Below are positions 10,951 to 21,850 of a stretch of 64,000 nt of DNA, piece by piece. The DNA lies in NCBI GenBank assembly GCA_012184525.1, contig WOFQ01000001.1, positions 1,178,001 to 1,242,000 of the forward strand, written 5' to 3'. Origin of the DNA: Xenoacremonium recifei. Lineage: Eukaryota; Ascomycota; Sordariomycetes; Hypocreales; Nectriaceae. The translations under genes and the position numbers were made by a program. Positions within the stretch are counted from its first letter, which is position 1, and each line of letters starts with the position of its first letter. A model generated the notes under the pieces. It worked only from the letters and a program-made list of their open reading frames with translations. It searched no databases and was not told where the DNA came from.

Positions 10951-12872
10951 TCATCGGCCCACGCGGATAACGCCAGCCGCAATCAGCTTCTGGATCTTGG
11001 ATCGCACCTGGGGATTCTTCATGTGCTCCTGGAGCGCCGCGGGCTCGCTCTGGGCCTGCTGCAGAATGGACTGCATCACGGGGTCCTGCATGATGCTCAT
11101 GATCTGTGATGTGTCAGTTACCAGTCTCCCACGTGTCGTAGAGCCAGCCAAGAGGCAAAAGCAAAAAAAATCAGGGGTAAGGGGGGCTACTCACATCAGG
11201 GTCCTTCATCAGCCGCTCCCGGGTCTGCTCCTCCGTCTCGTTGTCCCGAGCAGAGTACATGGCCGCAAATGCCTTCTGCTGCTGCTGCTCAATCTCGCGT
11301 GCGTTGGCGCTGCCGTGGTGCGCGGCGTCGACCTCCTGTGCCTCGGTGCAGGCGTCGACGGCCTCGGAGTACTTGCGCATGCCGAAGTAGGCCTGGGCCT
11401 TGCGGATGTAGGCGCGGATAAACTTCTCGTCCTTCTTGATGGCCATGTTGCAGTCGTCAAGGGCGCTGGGGAACTCGAACAGCTTGATAAAGGCGGCCGC
11501 CCGGTTGCTATAACCGCGAGGGTCTTCAGGGGCGCGCTTGATCATCTCCGAGTACGCAGCAACGGCGGCGGGGAAGTCCATCTCCTTGAACTTCTTGTTG
11601 CCCTCCTCTCGCGCCTCCTCGGCCTTAGCGGGGTCAATGTAGGCGGTGCGGGCAGCCTCGACCTTGTTTCGCTCAGCGTGCCGAAGCTTGTTGAGCACGT
11701 CGGGGGTTCGGTGCTCGGTAAGCGACTTGTTGTAGTTTTCAACCGCCAGAGCAAGATCGCCCTTGCGCTCGTAGGCCGTGCCGATACGGGCGTAGCTCTT
11801 GGCAATGAGCTTGAAGTCGGCGTAGATCTCGCGGCCCTCGTCGATGGCCTTGGTGCACGCCTCGATACACTTGTCGTAATCTCCCTTCTCAAAGTACGCG
11901 GCACCCAGGTTGTTGAGGTAGGTAATGTCCTTGTACAGCTCCCAGGCCTTGGCGTAGTGGGCAATAGCCTCGTCGAAGTTGCGCTTCTTGTAGTTCTCGG
12001 TTCCCAAAGCCTTCTCCTTGTCAGCCTCCTCCTTGGCCTTCTTCTTCTCCAGAGTCTCCTCATCCAACTCCTCAACCTCGGGCTCAGGCTCGGGTTCGGG
12101 TGCCTTCTTGGGCTCGGGCTGCGAGGGAGCAGGAGGAGGGGCATCGGGCATTGGCGAGTCAGAGTCTCGCAACTCCATGTCAACACCCATCAGCACGCCC
12201 ATGACCTGCAGCATTCGGGGGTCGTTGAAGAGCTCTTGGGGGTTGCCCTTAACGTTCTTCAACTTGTTCATGAAAGAGGCATCGGCCAGGAGAGGAGCCG
12301 TCTTAGGGTTCGAAGCAAGCTTCTGGATCAAGTTGGGGTCGTCGAACATCTTTCCGATGTTGCCCATGGGGTCGCCGCCTAAGCCTAAGAGTTTGGTCAG
12401 TCATGAACAACCATGCATACCAGTGCGGGGAAGAAACCTACCAGCTTCACTCTCCATAGCCTTCTGCACCGATGCAAGCCCGTTCTTAAGCTGGGCATTG
12501 CTCGCGTCGTGCCTCAGACCCTCTTCATAGGCATCGTTCGCCCCAATAAGGTCACCCTTGCCATGTAGCGCAGCACCTTTCCGGCCCCAGCCCTTGGCCC
12601 AGTCGGGCTTGATCTCAGTGGTCTTCTCGGCATCCTTAAGGGCGTTTTCCCAGTCCCGCTTCGAGGCATATGCAGCCGATCGGTTGCTGTAGAGAATGTG
12701 ATTCTCAGGTTGAATAGCAATAGCCTGCGTGAACTTGTCGCTGTTTGCCAAACACCGTTCGTTAGTCCTTGCATAGACTCGGGCAGCACTCGGGAACTTA
12801 CATAGCCTCGTCGAAGTTCTTCTCGGCAATGGCCTTGTTGCCGAGAGCCTTGAGCTCGTCCGCAGAAGCCAT
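10951..12872 (-). CDS. STI1: STI1/HOP Hsp70-Hsp90 co-chaperone
   Basis: Four exons (12802-12872, 12442-12740, 11195-12384, 10951-11103) sum to 1713 nt, 570 aa. The protein bridges Hsp70 and Hsp90 in the cytosol and transfers client proteins. The first TPR block (ALGNKAIAEKNFDEAI, then YSNRSAAYASKRDWENAL) spans exons 1-2. Next comes a DP domain (GNIGKMFDDPNLIQKL, NDPRMLQVMGVLMG), an acidic/proline linker, TPR2A (GTENYKKRNFDEAIAHY), TPR2B (EGNKKFKEMDFPAAVAAY) and a C-terminal DP2 domain (MQDPVMQSILQQAQ). Length and order match the family. The exon 2-3 junction has two tandem AG acceptors six bases apart, so products with or without two residues (Gly-Leu) are possible. All junctions keep frame. 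The start MASADELKALGNKA is the canonical family N-terminus. Confidence 0.95.
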
Positions 12873-13421
12873 TTTCGGGTGTCGTAGCTGTACAAATCGA
12901 GCGCAGAAAAGTCCTGATTAATACACAGCACGCCTGGGAACGTGGAAGGTGAAGACGAAGGAAGTTATGAGGAGACAAGTCTGGCCTGGGCTCACGAGCG
13001 ATTCGTGGTGGGGAAGAAAAGCGCCCAAAGCTGCCTTCTAGCTCATTCGATGCTCGACCCCGCAGCGAGCTGCTCATTGGGCCATAGACTCGGACGAGGC
13101 TGAACGGACTCGGCCCCACTACGAGTCTCTGCAGGGTAGGTCAGGGTAAGTCGAATCGTGAAGAAGAGACGAGAATCTTGAACTTCGACAGAGTCATGAA
13201 AGACAAGTCATGTGAATATCATGCGGTCACGGTGAGTAGTCCCAATCTCAGTGTCTCGTATTGAAATTAGTTACAAATGGCAGAAAAAATGAAGTTAAAT
13301 GAGGTATGCAATACAGCAGGGCAGACAAACATCAAGAACAAGGGATCGTGATCGATAAAAGAGTTGACTTGACGACAATAGTATTGTATTTCCCATTTTC
13401 CATCTATTTCTTATTTTACTT
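12873..13421. other. STI1 promoter and beta-glucosidase 3' flank
   Basis: Both neighbours run leftward, so this 0.55 kb holds the STI1 promoter on its left and the 3' region of the beta-glucosidase gene on its right, which is AT-rich from 13250. A GAATCTTGAACTTC string near 13172 only loosely resembles a heat-shock element. Nothing else is recognised. Confidence 0.55.
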
Positions 13422-16033
13422 CTACGGGTCGAATGACTGTTCCTTCACGGCAACCGAAGTCTCCAGAGCGACATCACCGGCAGATTTACCAACAATGAAC
13501 CGGTACTCACCACCCTTAACAACCCACTTCTGCTTGGCCACATCGAAGAAGGCAAAGTCTCGCGCCCGAACCGGCAGCTCCACCGCCTTCGTCTCGCTAG
13601 GCTTCACCGTGACCTTCTTGAACGCCGCCAGCTGCTTCACAGGATCGCCCTCAGCCGTCTCGGTGCTACCAACGTACAGCTGCACCGCAACACCGCCGAC
13701 GACGCTGCCCGTGTTGGAGACGTTGACGCGCGCGACGTAACCCTCGCTTGCCTCGCCAACCGTCAGGTCGGAGAAGTCGAAGGTCGTGTAGGACAGCCCG
13801 AAGCCGAAGGGGAAGTTGACCTTGTCGGCGGCCAGGCGGTCGAAGTGGCGGTAGCCGACGAAGACGCCCTCCTCGTAGGTCACCTGCAGGTGGCCGTTGA
13901 CGTACTTGCCCGGGAAGTTGCCGTACGCCGGGCAGTCCTCGAGCTTCTTGGGGAACGTGCAGCACAGATGGCCTTCAGGGGTTTGTGCGCCGGTCAGGAC
14001 GTCGGCGATGGCGTTGCCGCACTCCTGGCCCGGGTACCAGCTCTGGAGCAGGCCCTGGATCTTGTCCAGCCAGGGCATGGCGATGGCCACACCAGTTGAG
14101 TTGACGACGATGGTCTTAGGGTTGGCGGCGGCCACTGCGGAGATGAGGCGGTCCTGGCTGCCGTCCTTGGGCAGGTTGAAGCTAACCTGGTCCTGGCCCT
14201 CGGTCTCCCAGAAGGGCTCGTGGCCAGAGAAGACAATGGCGATGTCGGAATTCTTCGCCAGCTCAACTGCCTCCGAAAGAAGGTCCTTGTCGTGCTCCGT
14301 CTCCGACATGTATCCCACGCGGAGACCAACGCGGCCGGCCAAGATACCAATGTCAACACCCTCGACTGGAACAGGAGGAGTGGTGCGGAGGAGCATCTTG
14401 TACTGCTTCCCAGCCTCGAACTTGTACTTGAACTCGGTAGCCTTGGCACCACCGAAGATGAAGCCCATGGCATCGTTGCTGTTCTCGGTCTGCTCAAAGA
14501 CCAGCTCGTCGTTGATCTCGAGCTTGCTGGGACCAAGACCAGAGCAAGACAGGTAGTAGGTAGCAGTCTCAGGAGCGGTGTAGGTACCCTCCAGGGACAC
14601 ATCCTTGTTGATGAAACCAAATGAGCCGAGCAGAGAAACTTCGGAGTCAGGGTGGCCCTGCTTCGTCTCTAGAGGAGTCTCGGAGCCGATCTCGTACATC
14701 TTCCAAGTGAATCCCTTGCTACCGTCCAGACCGACAACATGCTCCCCTGAGATAGAAGGAAGGTATCGGAAGGTATGCGCACCTGAACAAACGATAAGCT
14801 TCTATAAGTTCAACGATTCTCGAGATTTCAACTTACCTTGGGCGTATGAGAACTCGACATCGTCTCCGAGGGCCTCGTGCATAGCGTCCCAAGGGGTGAT
14901 CTTGTAATGGGCATTCACCGAAGCGCTACCGCCGCCGTGGGCAAGGCCAGTCTTGGCATATCCGAGCATGGCAATCTTCTTGCCCTTGACCTTCTCCTTG
15001 GACAGGGGCAGGACATTGTCCTCATTTTTGAGCAGAACAATACCCTTGGAGCCAGCCTCTCGAATCAGAGCCTGGTGTTCAGGCTTGTTGATGGCCTGCT
15101 CGTCGGGGATAGTGGGGTCTTCGAAGCACTTGAGTCTCTCAAGGAACTGCAGCACACGAGTGGCTCGCTCATTGATGGTCTCCTCAGTGACTTGTCCGGC
15201 CTTGACAGCAGCAATAACATCCTCAGCCTTCCTCCACCGAGTAGGACCGGGCATCTCAAGGTCCAGACCAGCATTGAGGGAGTCGGCAGTCGAGTTGACA
15301 CCGCCCCAATCACTCATGACAAGGCCGTCCCAGCCCCATTCTCCGCGTAGGATTTGCTTGAGTGAGAACGGGTGGGAGTCGGCATGGGTTCCGTTGATCA
15401 TGTTATAAGCGGTCATGACAGCCCAAGGATTTGCCTGCTTGACGGTGATCTCAAAGGGCTTCAGATAAATCTCACGAATTGCTCTTTCGCTGATCGTCTC
15501 ATCCACGGTCAAGCGCTCCGTTTCTTGCTCGTTTGCAAAAAAGTGCTTGATAGTGGCAGAAACACCCTTCTCTTGGCAACCCTCGACAACTTGTGCGGCC
15601 ATGTGTCCGGTCAAGAACGGGTCTTCAGAGAAACTCTCAAAGTTACGGCCACCCAGAGGATGACGATGTGTGCACATGGTGGGAGCCAGGATACAACGGG
15701 CACCCTTGGATTGAGTCTCTTCAGCCAGAGCACCGCCAATACGCTTGGCCAGGTCGACATCGAAGGTAGATGCCATCAGGCAAGCCGCAGGAAAGCAGGC
15801 AGCGGTAGTACCGCCGGCAAAGGCAGCTCCACGGGCGCCATTAGGACCGTCAGAGACCTTGACCGCAGGGACTCCCTTTTCCGGCACCGGGACTGTTTCC
15901 CAGAGGTCCTTACCGGCGAGGAGAGAAATCTGGGAGCCGGTTAGTTGTGTCATGGAGTGTTTTGGTGAAGATGGCTGACCTTCTCCTCGAGGGTGAGCTT
16001 AGAGAGGATAGCCGGGATATCAACAGAAGCCAT
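13422..16033 (-). CDS. GH3 beta-glucosidase with PA14 insert, intracellular type
   Basis: Three exons (15980-16033, 14837-15929, 13422-14782) give 2508 nt, 835 aa. GH3 beta-glucosidases release glucose from cellobiose and related beta-glucosides. The N-terminal TIM-barrel has KVSDGPNG, GGRNFESFSEDP, the KHF motif (146-148) and VMSDWGG, in which Asp225 is the predicted nucleophile. The alpha/beta domain begins at GIVLLKNEDNVLPL. It is split by a PA14-like beta-barrel (after SGEHVVGLDGSKGFTWKMYE), and a fibronectin-III-like C-terminus follows (FPFGFGLSYTTF onward). The PA14 insert controls substrate entry in characterised relatives. There is no signal peptide: the start MASVDIPAILSKLTLEEK is directly continuous with the barrel, so a cytosolic enzyme hydrolysing imported cellobiose is likely. 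The first donor is GTCAGC, weak but confirmed by frame (LEEK to ISLLAGKDLW). Confidence 0.95.
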
Positions 16034-16114
16034 CTTGAACGCTGCAATACAATAGATGTCAACAGGAGAATGGGGAGACCAAAGAACCAGAGACAGATCT
16101 CTGGGAAACCCCTC

Positions 16115-16122
16115 CTTATAAC
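16115..16122 (-). promoter_or_regulatory. TATA-like element of the beta-glucosidase gene
   Basis: On the minus strand GTTATAAG lies about 80 nt upstream of the start codon at 16033, a usual place for a fungal TATA box. Confidence 0.45.
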
Positions 16123-16221
16123 TGCGTCCCCTTCCGTCATGAGCAGCCGGCTTCACCTAGGGGATACCACCCGGTATTCAGCCGGCCGAGAGGCATCAGG
16201 TGGCATCTCATTCCCACTTTT

Positions 16222-16307
16222 GCGGGGGGTTCACAGCAGCAACTCGCCATGATGGTATGCCACTTCATGTTGGCGGGGGACCGGGGAACGGATGGCGGAG
16301 GGCGGAG
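16222..16307. promoter_or_regulatory. Cluster of CreA/Cre1-type sites (SYGGRG)
   Basis: Five matches to the carbon-catabolite repressor consensus SYGGRG lie within 86 bp: 16222-16227 and 16273-16278 (GCGGGG), 16281-16286 (CCGGGG), 16295-16300 and 16302-16307 (GCGGAG). They sit about 190-275 bp upstream of the beta-glucosidase start. Glucose repression of such genes through CreA/Cre1 is well established in fungi. Binding here is inferred from sequence only. A GGCTAA string at 16438 is compatible with an Xyr1/XlnR-type half site. Confidence 0.45.
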
Positions 16308-17285
16308 TTGTCGAAGGAGTGGGAGCTTCGACCTATCGCGTGTTAGTGAAGTTGGTAGGTGGATTCTCAGCCGGCGTTGAACCGGCGCTAACGCCCCTGT
16401 CAGTGGTTCAACTTGCCCGAAAGGATGTCGGAGCCGAGGCTAAGCCGGTATTTATGCGAGAATATCCCAGTGGCCCTTGCAATTCGCTTGGAACTGGCAG
16501 CCCGGAATCCTCTACTCCGTTCCGAGGAGTACGTTATCTTGCTTCCCTATATACCGATATCCGGCGCATGGATTGTGTGTATTCTAGCCATGTGTACATG
16601 AATCGCTGACGTGATTTGGCGGGAAGGAAGATGGACAGGGAGACCGCGGCTCCTATACTCCCAAAGAGGATTGGATTGAGGAAGAATCCAAATGAAGACA
16701 GCCGGAACTAGCTTTTCAGAAAGAGTCACAAGGAAGGGAAAAAACAAAGAATAAAAAATACTATTATTTAAGAGGTACGTCTGTTGATACATTAACGCGG
16801 CTTTCGGGAATCGATCTCGATTATATGGTCTTCCTTCTAGAAGAGTGTTGGTCCAGGGACAGGGCTCCAAGTCCCTTGCCCTTCCAGGATAGTGGAGGAT
16901 CCAGCCAACTGGAATACGCCGACTGGGGGGTTCACTACTGTACGAAGCGCCGTTTGCTAAGACACATCGGATCTCTTTCAGTAGAAAAGAGACAATGATG
17001 CTTGAAAATAGAGGCACCTCTCCCTTTGCTCTAGCTTCGATGAAGGACTTCGTATCCAATGCCATCAAGGTGGCTCGAGTGTCTGCCGAGGATTAGGCGG
17101 CAGCTACGTAATGAACCGCCGCTCAAACAAACAGCGTCTGCGCCGCCCTGACGCAGGGTCTCTTAGAACTCCCGTATCCACCCCCTTGGCTTGGATCCCG
17201 CATCCCGAAACATCGTGTCCTTTCGCGCCATGAATCGTCGCCCCGTGACGCGGCGCTGGGAACACTAGGCAAGGCAAGGCTGACA
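16308..17285. other. Intergenic region between divergent beta-glucosidase and ZIP genes
   Basis: No coding frame is supported. The left end is promoter of the leftward beta-glucosidase gene and the right end is leader of the ZIP gene. An A/T-rich patch at 16735-16775 is the only compositional feature. Confidence 0.55.
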
Positions 17286-18751
17286 ATGAGCGCGTCTAAC
17301 GAGGCGCCGAGAGGTGATTATGAACCAGCGTGCTGTTGCTTGTTCGTCCTGTGCTGATGGGGATTGATTGGGTGCTTTAGGAGAATCGTGGTCGGACGTA
17401 CCCACGCGCCTCATCCTCGCCGAACTGAAGCGACGTCAAGACGATGGCGAGCGGCCCGAATGTGGGAGCAGGTCTCGAGGATACTATGATACCTCTGCGC
17501 ATGTCTTTGCCTTAATTCTGATTCTGGCCGTCAGCACCTTGGGTAGGCTGTCCTGTCCTCCGGTCCGCGAGGACGTCATGAGAGCTCCTGAACTGATCAT
17601 ATATCATAGCTTGCGGATTCCCTCTAATATCACGACGGACGACGACGGGGCGCAAACAAAAAAGCATTATATTCTACTGTCAACATATTGGCACTGGTGT
17701 TCTTCTCGCAACGGCTTTCGTCCATCTCCTACCGACCGCCTTCGAATCCCTAACCGACCCATGTCTCCCATACTTCTTCAGCCAGGGCTACACGCCCTTC
17801 CCTGGCGTCATTGCAATGGCCGCTGTCATTATAGTCACGGCGATTGAGTCCTTTCTCACAGCACGAGGTGCAGGCCACTCTCATTCCCACTCACACGGAT
17901 ATTGGGACGAGGACAGCGACAGCGACCACGGACACGGACACGGACACGCACGGAGCGAATCGGCAGGGTTGGCAGAACGAAGGGTCGGCGGTCGCCCAGC
18001 CGACATACACTTGGATGATATGGAAGAAGGCCAGGGCTTGGTAGCTGGCGTATCCCCTCTGCCAGAATCCACCCCTACGATCCACGAGAATGGAAAGACT
18101 GGGGATGTCTTTAACGATGATGATTCAGACCTGGACCTGGCTGAACTCGACCCTATTTCGGGATCGAGCTCTCGGAACCAAAACGGAAGATATTCGTCCC
18201 TGAAACCCGACGCCCGCCGCGCAAGCGTATCGTCGAACTATCCACAAACCGAAGAAGAGCGTACAAGACAGCTGCTGCAATGCTTGCTGCTCGAGGCAGG
18301 TATTCTGTTCCACAGCGTGTTCATCGGCATGGCCATCTCGGTAGCCACGGGCCCTGCCTTTGTGGTATTCTTGGTGGCTATTAGCTTCCACCAGTCCTTC
18401 GAAGGCCTGGCCCTGGGCAGCCGCATCGCCGCCATCCAGTTCCCGCGAGCCTCGCTGCGACCTTGGCTCATGGTCCTGGCGTACGGAACAACGACACCAA
18501 TCGGCCAGGCCCTCGGCTTGGTCATGCACAGAATGTACGATCCACAGAGTATGGGTGGGCTGCTGGTGGTAGGCTTCATGAATGCCATCTCCAGCGGGCT
18601 GCTCTTGTATGCCGGTTTGGTGCAGCTTCTGGCGGAGGATTTCTTGACGGAAAAGAGCTACAAGACGTTGAAGGGGAAGAAAAGGCTGCATGCTTTCCTC
18701 GCGGTGGTCGCGGGGTCAATATTGATGGCATTGGTGGGAGCTTTTGCCTAG
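17286..18751 (+). CDS. ZIP-family zinc/iron transporter
   Basis: Exons 17286-17313, 17381-17542 and 17610-18751 sum to 1332 nt, 443 aa. ZIP proteins bring Zn2+ or Fe2+ into the cytosol across the plasma membrane or from a compartment. The early part carries VPTRLILAELKRRQ, a short Cys-containing segment, and helix 1 (HVFALILILAVSTLACGFPL). Helix 2 follows (QHIGTGVLLATAFVHLLPTA). A long cytosolic loop after helix 3 has the family's histidine-rich metal-binding runs (HSHSHSHG, HGHGHGH). Helix 4 has HSVFIGMAI and helix 5 HQSFEGLALGSR, the intramembrane metal site. The C-terminus ends in a hydrophobic helix. The first intron has a weak GTGATT donor, but joining it gives MSASNEAPRGESWSDVPTR, in frame with the conserved N-terminus. 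The long acidic insert with SSS and DDDSDLD is variable in this family. Confidence 0.93.
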
Positions 18752-19238
18752 GTATTTACTGCACGATGTAGGATGATTTTGGTTGTGTATACTGCTCGGC
18801 GTTGGTCTAGATTGGTAGGGATAGGGACATGCATGATCTGGATGATACTTTTTTCGTCTTGGAAGGACATGAATCTACTTGGTTAAGTGCACAACCCGCG
18901 TGTTCATGGCGTGTCTCTTGCAAAAGACGTATCAGGTGGGAAGCTCCCGGGCGTCACCTCCGGATAGCCCGGCCCCACGTCCGAACATCTTCGGATGGCG
19001 GACGAATTTAGTGCCCGCTTCCCGTTTCCCGGCGACATTGCCATGCCAGGGGCTGTGCCAATGAAGTCTCGCCTTTTAATCAGCTTACAACGGTCTGCTT
19101 CTCCCCACACAAGCTCTCCAAGAGCAATCCCAGCAGGGCAAGGCGTCACTCTGCATGTGAAGCGGCATCGAACCACTCGATCAGTTTTATCTGGATAGTT
19201 GCCATCCCCTCCCTTCTGGTCGTTTTTGTTTCTTCACC
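18752..19238. other. Intergenic region, ZIP 3' flank and HHE promoter
   Basis: Neighbours are co-directional. No coding frame, RNA gene or repeat recognised. A pyrimidine-rich stretch at 19200-19237 precedes the start codon of the hemerythrin-domain gene. Confidence 0.55.
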
Positions 19239-20222
19239 ATGTCACGACTTCCTCTGGCAGTGTTCCTTATTGTGCCGTCTCTTGTCGCTTTGTTCTTCAA
19301 TCGCTCGCCGTATCTGATGGCTTCGACCGCGCCGACTAAGCAGTGGGCTGATGGGCCGATGAAGCTCGTCGCGACGCCCCAGTATGAGACTAAGAAGGTC
19401 AGCCATGACTTGCTACTCTCTGAACCTGAATCGAAGCTCTAACATGTTGATAGACCGATATCTTCACTACCGGTGCTACGCACATGGCCCTGTTGCACAA
19501 TGCCATCATCCGCGGCTTCAATACCATCTACCTGCAAGCGCCCTATGTCCAGGATGCGGACAAGGCCGATTTTATCGGGTACTCCTTGACCTGGTTCCGC
19601 TTTGTCAAATCCCATCACGACGATGAGGAAGAAAATTTGTTTCCAAAGGTCCAGGATCTACTTGGCGATGAAGCCGTCTGGACCGAGACTCACCACGAAC
19701 ATGGTACGTCGACGACGCATTAATTTTTGAACATCACTAACACCTCCAGAATCTTTCCTTGGAGGCCTTGGCGAGTTCAATACCTACCTGACCACTCTCC
19801 CCTCCCCCTCCGACTTCTCCGCCACCGAACTCATCCGCATCATGGACGGCTTCAAGACCGACTTCGAGCACCATTTCCACAGCGAGATCGCCACTATCGC
19901 CGCCATGGCCTCTCATCCTAAGACTCCCGCCGACGGCACCCCCGAGTCAACTGCTGCGGGGTTGACATTCAAGACCTGGGGCAAGAAGACAGTCACCAAA
20001 GCCGGCATGCTGGATGTCGTGCCCTTCTTCCTGCTGAACCTGGACCGCACCGCTGAAGAGGGCATGTGGGCAAACTGGCCGCCCATGCCGGCGCCCATCA
20101 AATGGGGCATGGTGAATCTTGCGGGCTCCTGGTATGGGTCTTGGTGGAAGTTTTCCAGCTGTGATGCGCAAGGAATGCCGCAGGAGCTGTATGCTTTGAG
20201 GGGTGTTGAGACGGCAAAGTAA
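19239..20222 (+). CDS. Membrane-anchored hemerythrin (HHE) domain protein
   Basis: Exons 19239-19397, 19454-19703 and 19750-20222 total 882 nt, 293 aa. Residues 5-20 (LPLAVFLIVPSLVALFF) form a signal peptide or signal anchor, placing the rest in the secretory lumen or at a membrane. The HHE domain follows, a four-helix bundle with histidine/acidic di-iron ligands: HMALLHNAIIRGFN, KSHHDDEEENLFPKV, THHEHESFLGGL and FEHHFHSEIATIAAMA. Hemerythrin-like proteins bind oxygen or act in iron and redox handling. The specific role of the fungal type is not established. The C-terminal 100 residues are rich in Trp (ANWPPMPAPIKWGM, GSWYGSWWKF). Intron splices keep the helix sequences intact (HHEHESF is formed across the second intron), which supports the model strongly. 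Confidence 0.9.
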
Positions 20223-20803
20223 CAGAGGCCTCTCCTTGTGTGAGTTTGTTGCCTGATTTACTATGATGTATACATTTCAGATGCCATGAATGGAGCGATA
20301 TTGTATTCTTTGATCGGAAGTAGGCGTTTGGTTGACAGTTACAAGACAAGACACCTTTATAAGCAAATACATGAAGTGAAATCACAAGTGTCTAGAAATG
20401 CAGGTCTGGCTTGATGTGCAAAGAAGAGTTCTGATTTAACGAGATATTTGACAGCTATGATAATACTCCCAGCAGAATAGGCACACCCAAGGAACACAGG
20501 AACACAATATTCTGAAAGTCTGGTTTGACAACATGATGCGGTTCTCCAAGTTCTCCGTAGTCTTCTCTCTTCACTCAATGATACTAGCAATGAAGTAATA
20601 TTACCTTTGCATTGCCCTCCAATCCCCTCCCACAGCCCCCAAGTGGTTGGAGTTGAATAGCAGTGAAGCAGGATTGGAGGGGAGTGTGCAGGCACCTCAA
20701 CTGTTGCATCTGTCATTTTGATGCAACTCAATCGTCAGCAAGACCCGAACAAAGGATGGCACTCGTGCGGTCTTTTGGCTGACATTGTGAGAGATGCCTC
20801 GAT
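20223..20803. other. Intergenic region after the HHE gene
   Basis: The first 150 bases are the HHE 3' flank. No credible frame is found on either strand. The right end leads into the TATA-box series described in the findings. Confidence 0.5.
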
Positions 20804-20817
20804 TATATAGAACATCA

Positions 20818-21027
20818 ATGGGCAGAGATCTGCCCTTCCGCATGGACTCGCCCACGGTGTCCACCCGTGCGAGAATCATCGGAGAAATCCTTTGTTGTTT
20901 CAGTAGGAGACTGAGAAATATGTCCAGGAAACAAACTTCTTCTTCCGGCGCTTTTCTCAATTCTTCCTCTCGGAGGTTTTCCGAAAGGGACGAGACGGAT
21001 CTTCTTTCCGGCGTACGGAACGAATGA
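20818..21027 (+). CDS. Tentative 69-aa ORF with internal CCFS and Ser/Arg-rich tail
   Basis: An uninterrupted 69-codon frame starts MGRDLPFRMDS 14 bases after a TATATAGAACA box at 20804-20814, and contains LCCFSRR and SSSRRFSERDE. The composition (Cys pair, then Ser/Arg-rich tail) resembles the three MGC-type small proteins downstream. The spacing between TATA and ATG is too short for a normal start, so a later Met (MSRKQTSSS, near 20921) may be used, or the frame may be a decayed relative or chance. Confidence 0.2.
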   Translation: MGRDLPFRMDSPTVSTRARIIGEILCCFSRRLRNMSRKQTSSSGAFLNSSSRRFSERDETDLLSGVRNE

Positions 21028-21388
21028 CAGCTGCCGTCTGGAGATGAGTATATACGGGGCAATAGGCGACCTGCGTCTCATTCAGAGTCGGAGGCCAGAG
21101 ACCTATCTGGGCGAGAGGGAAGCCTCGACATGGTTGGACACAATCAAGGGCGGTTGATGGTCTAGTCCATAAGCCGCCCATGTCTGTGGCCGATGAACGG
21201 TCTTTCACAACACCCGGTGCGATGATCATGTGCCGTAATTTTCCTCGGTGAGAGGAGGCTGGAGGCTGCGACATGATGCGACAAGCTGATAAGCCACGAC
21301 CTCAGCGACTGAGTGACCGCCACAGCCCCGACCAGGAGTACCATTGACGGCTACGGAGGCGCACACCGCCAAGTCCTGGGTGATCGAG

Positions 21389-21397
21389 TATATATAG
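21389..21397 (+). promoter_or_regulatory. TATA box TATATATAG
   Basis: A strong TATA box 154 bp before an ATGGGTTGC start at 21543. It is one of three similar boxes (20804, 21389, 21671) all on this strand; those at 20804 and 21389 share TATATAGAACA. Confidence 0.5.
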
Positions 21398-21542
21398 AAC
21401 AGCGAATAGAAGCGGAGAAGGTGCCCCTGAAGCAGTGCTGCAGAGCCTTCTCAGGTCTTCTGCTCCTCTCGTGAATTGCTGAAAGCTAGAAGTTCTCTTC
21501 TTTCATTGAAGACGAGCGGAGGTGGTGATTCTTGCGGTTCTC

Positions 21543-21584
21543 ATGGGTTGCAGCCAGGAGTATGATATACTTAACCTCGCTTGA
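21543..21584 (+). pseudogene. Possible relic or micro-ORF of the MGC small-protein series
   Basis: ATGGGTTGC here is identical in nine bases to the starts at 21851 and 23312, and it has a properly spaced TATA box. The frame gives MGCSQEYDILNLA and then stops. A GTATGA donor at 21560 could splice to an AG near 21615, but the joined frame also stops soon. This is either a degenerate copy, a very small peptide, or coincidence. Confidence 0.3.
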
Positions 21585-21670
21585 CTGCTGCTAAGGCGTC
21601 CCTTGATCACCCAGTCGAGCCTCTGGCACTTTTCTGGGTGTTTGACATGATGTCCCCTGAGCACTTTGGG

Positions 21671-21679
21671 TATATATAG
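21671..21679 (+). promoter_or_regulatory. TATA box TATATATAG of the first MGC small-protein gene
   Basis: A strong TATA box 180 bp upstream of the start codon at 21851, followed by a CACGTG E-box-like hexamer at 21681-21686. Confidence 0.55.
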
Positions 21680-21850
21680 ACACGTGGAAGAGCCCATGGC
21701 CAGACAGACTCATCGAACACCATACATCCTCCACCGAGAGCATCAGAGTGGTGAGACCCAGAACTACCAAGACAAGGGCTTGTGACTGTGCCCTCCCCGA
21801 ACTTGTGCCCTCGCAGAGATATACAAAACAACCACGATAGGGTAGCGCCA

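Noticed and set aside
10877..12382. 501-codon plus-strand frame opposite STI1
   Set aside because: Antisense shadow of a GC-rich coding exon. STI1 on the minus strand has clear TPR and DP domains.
13160..13190. Heat-shock element in the STI1 promoter
   Set aside because: The GAATCTTGAACTTC string does not keep the GAAnnTTCnnGAA spacing.
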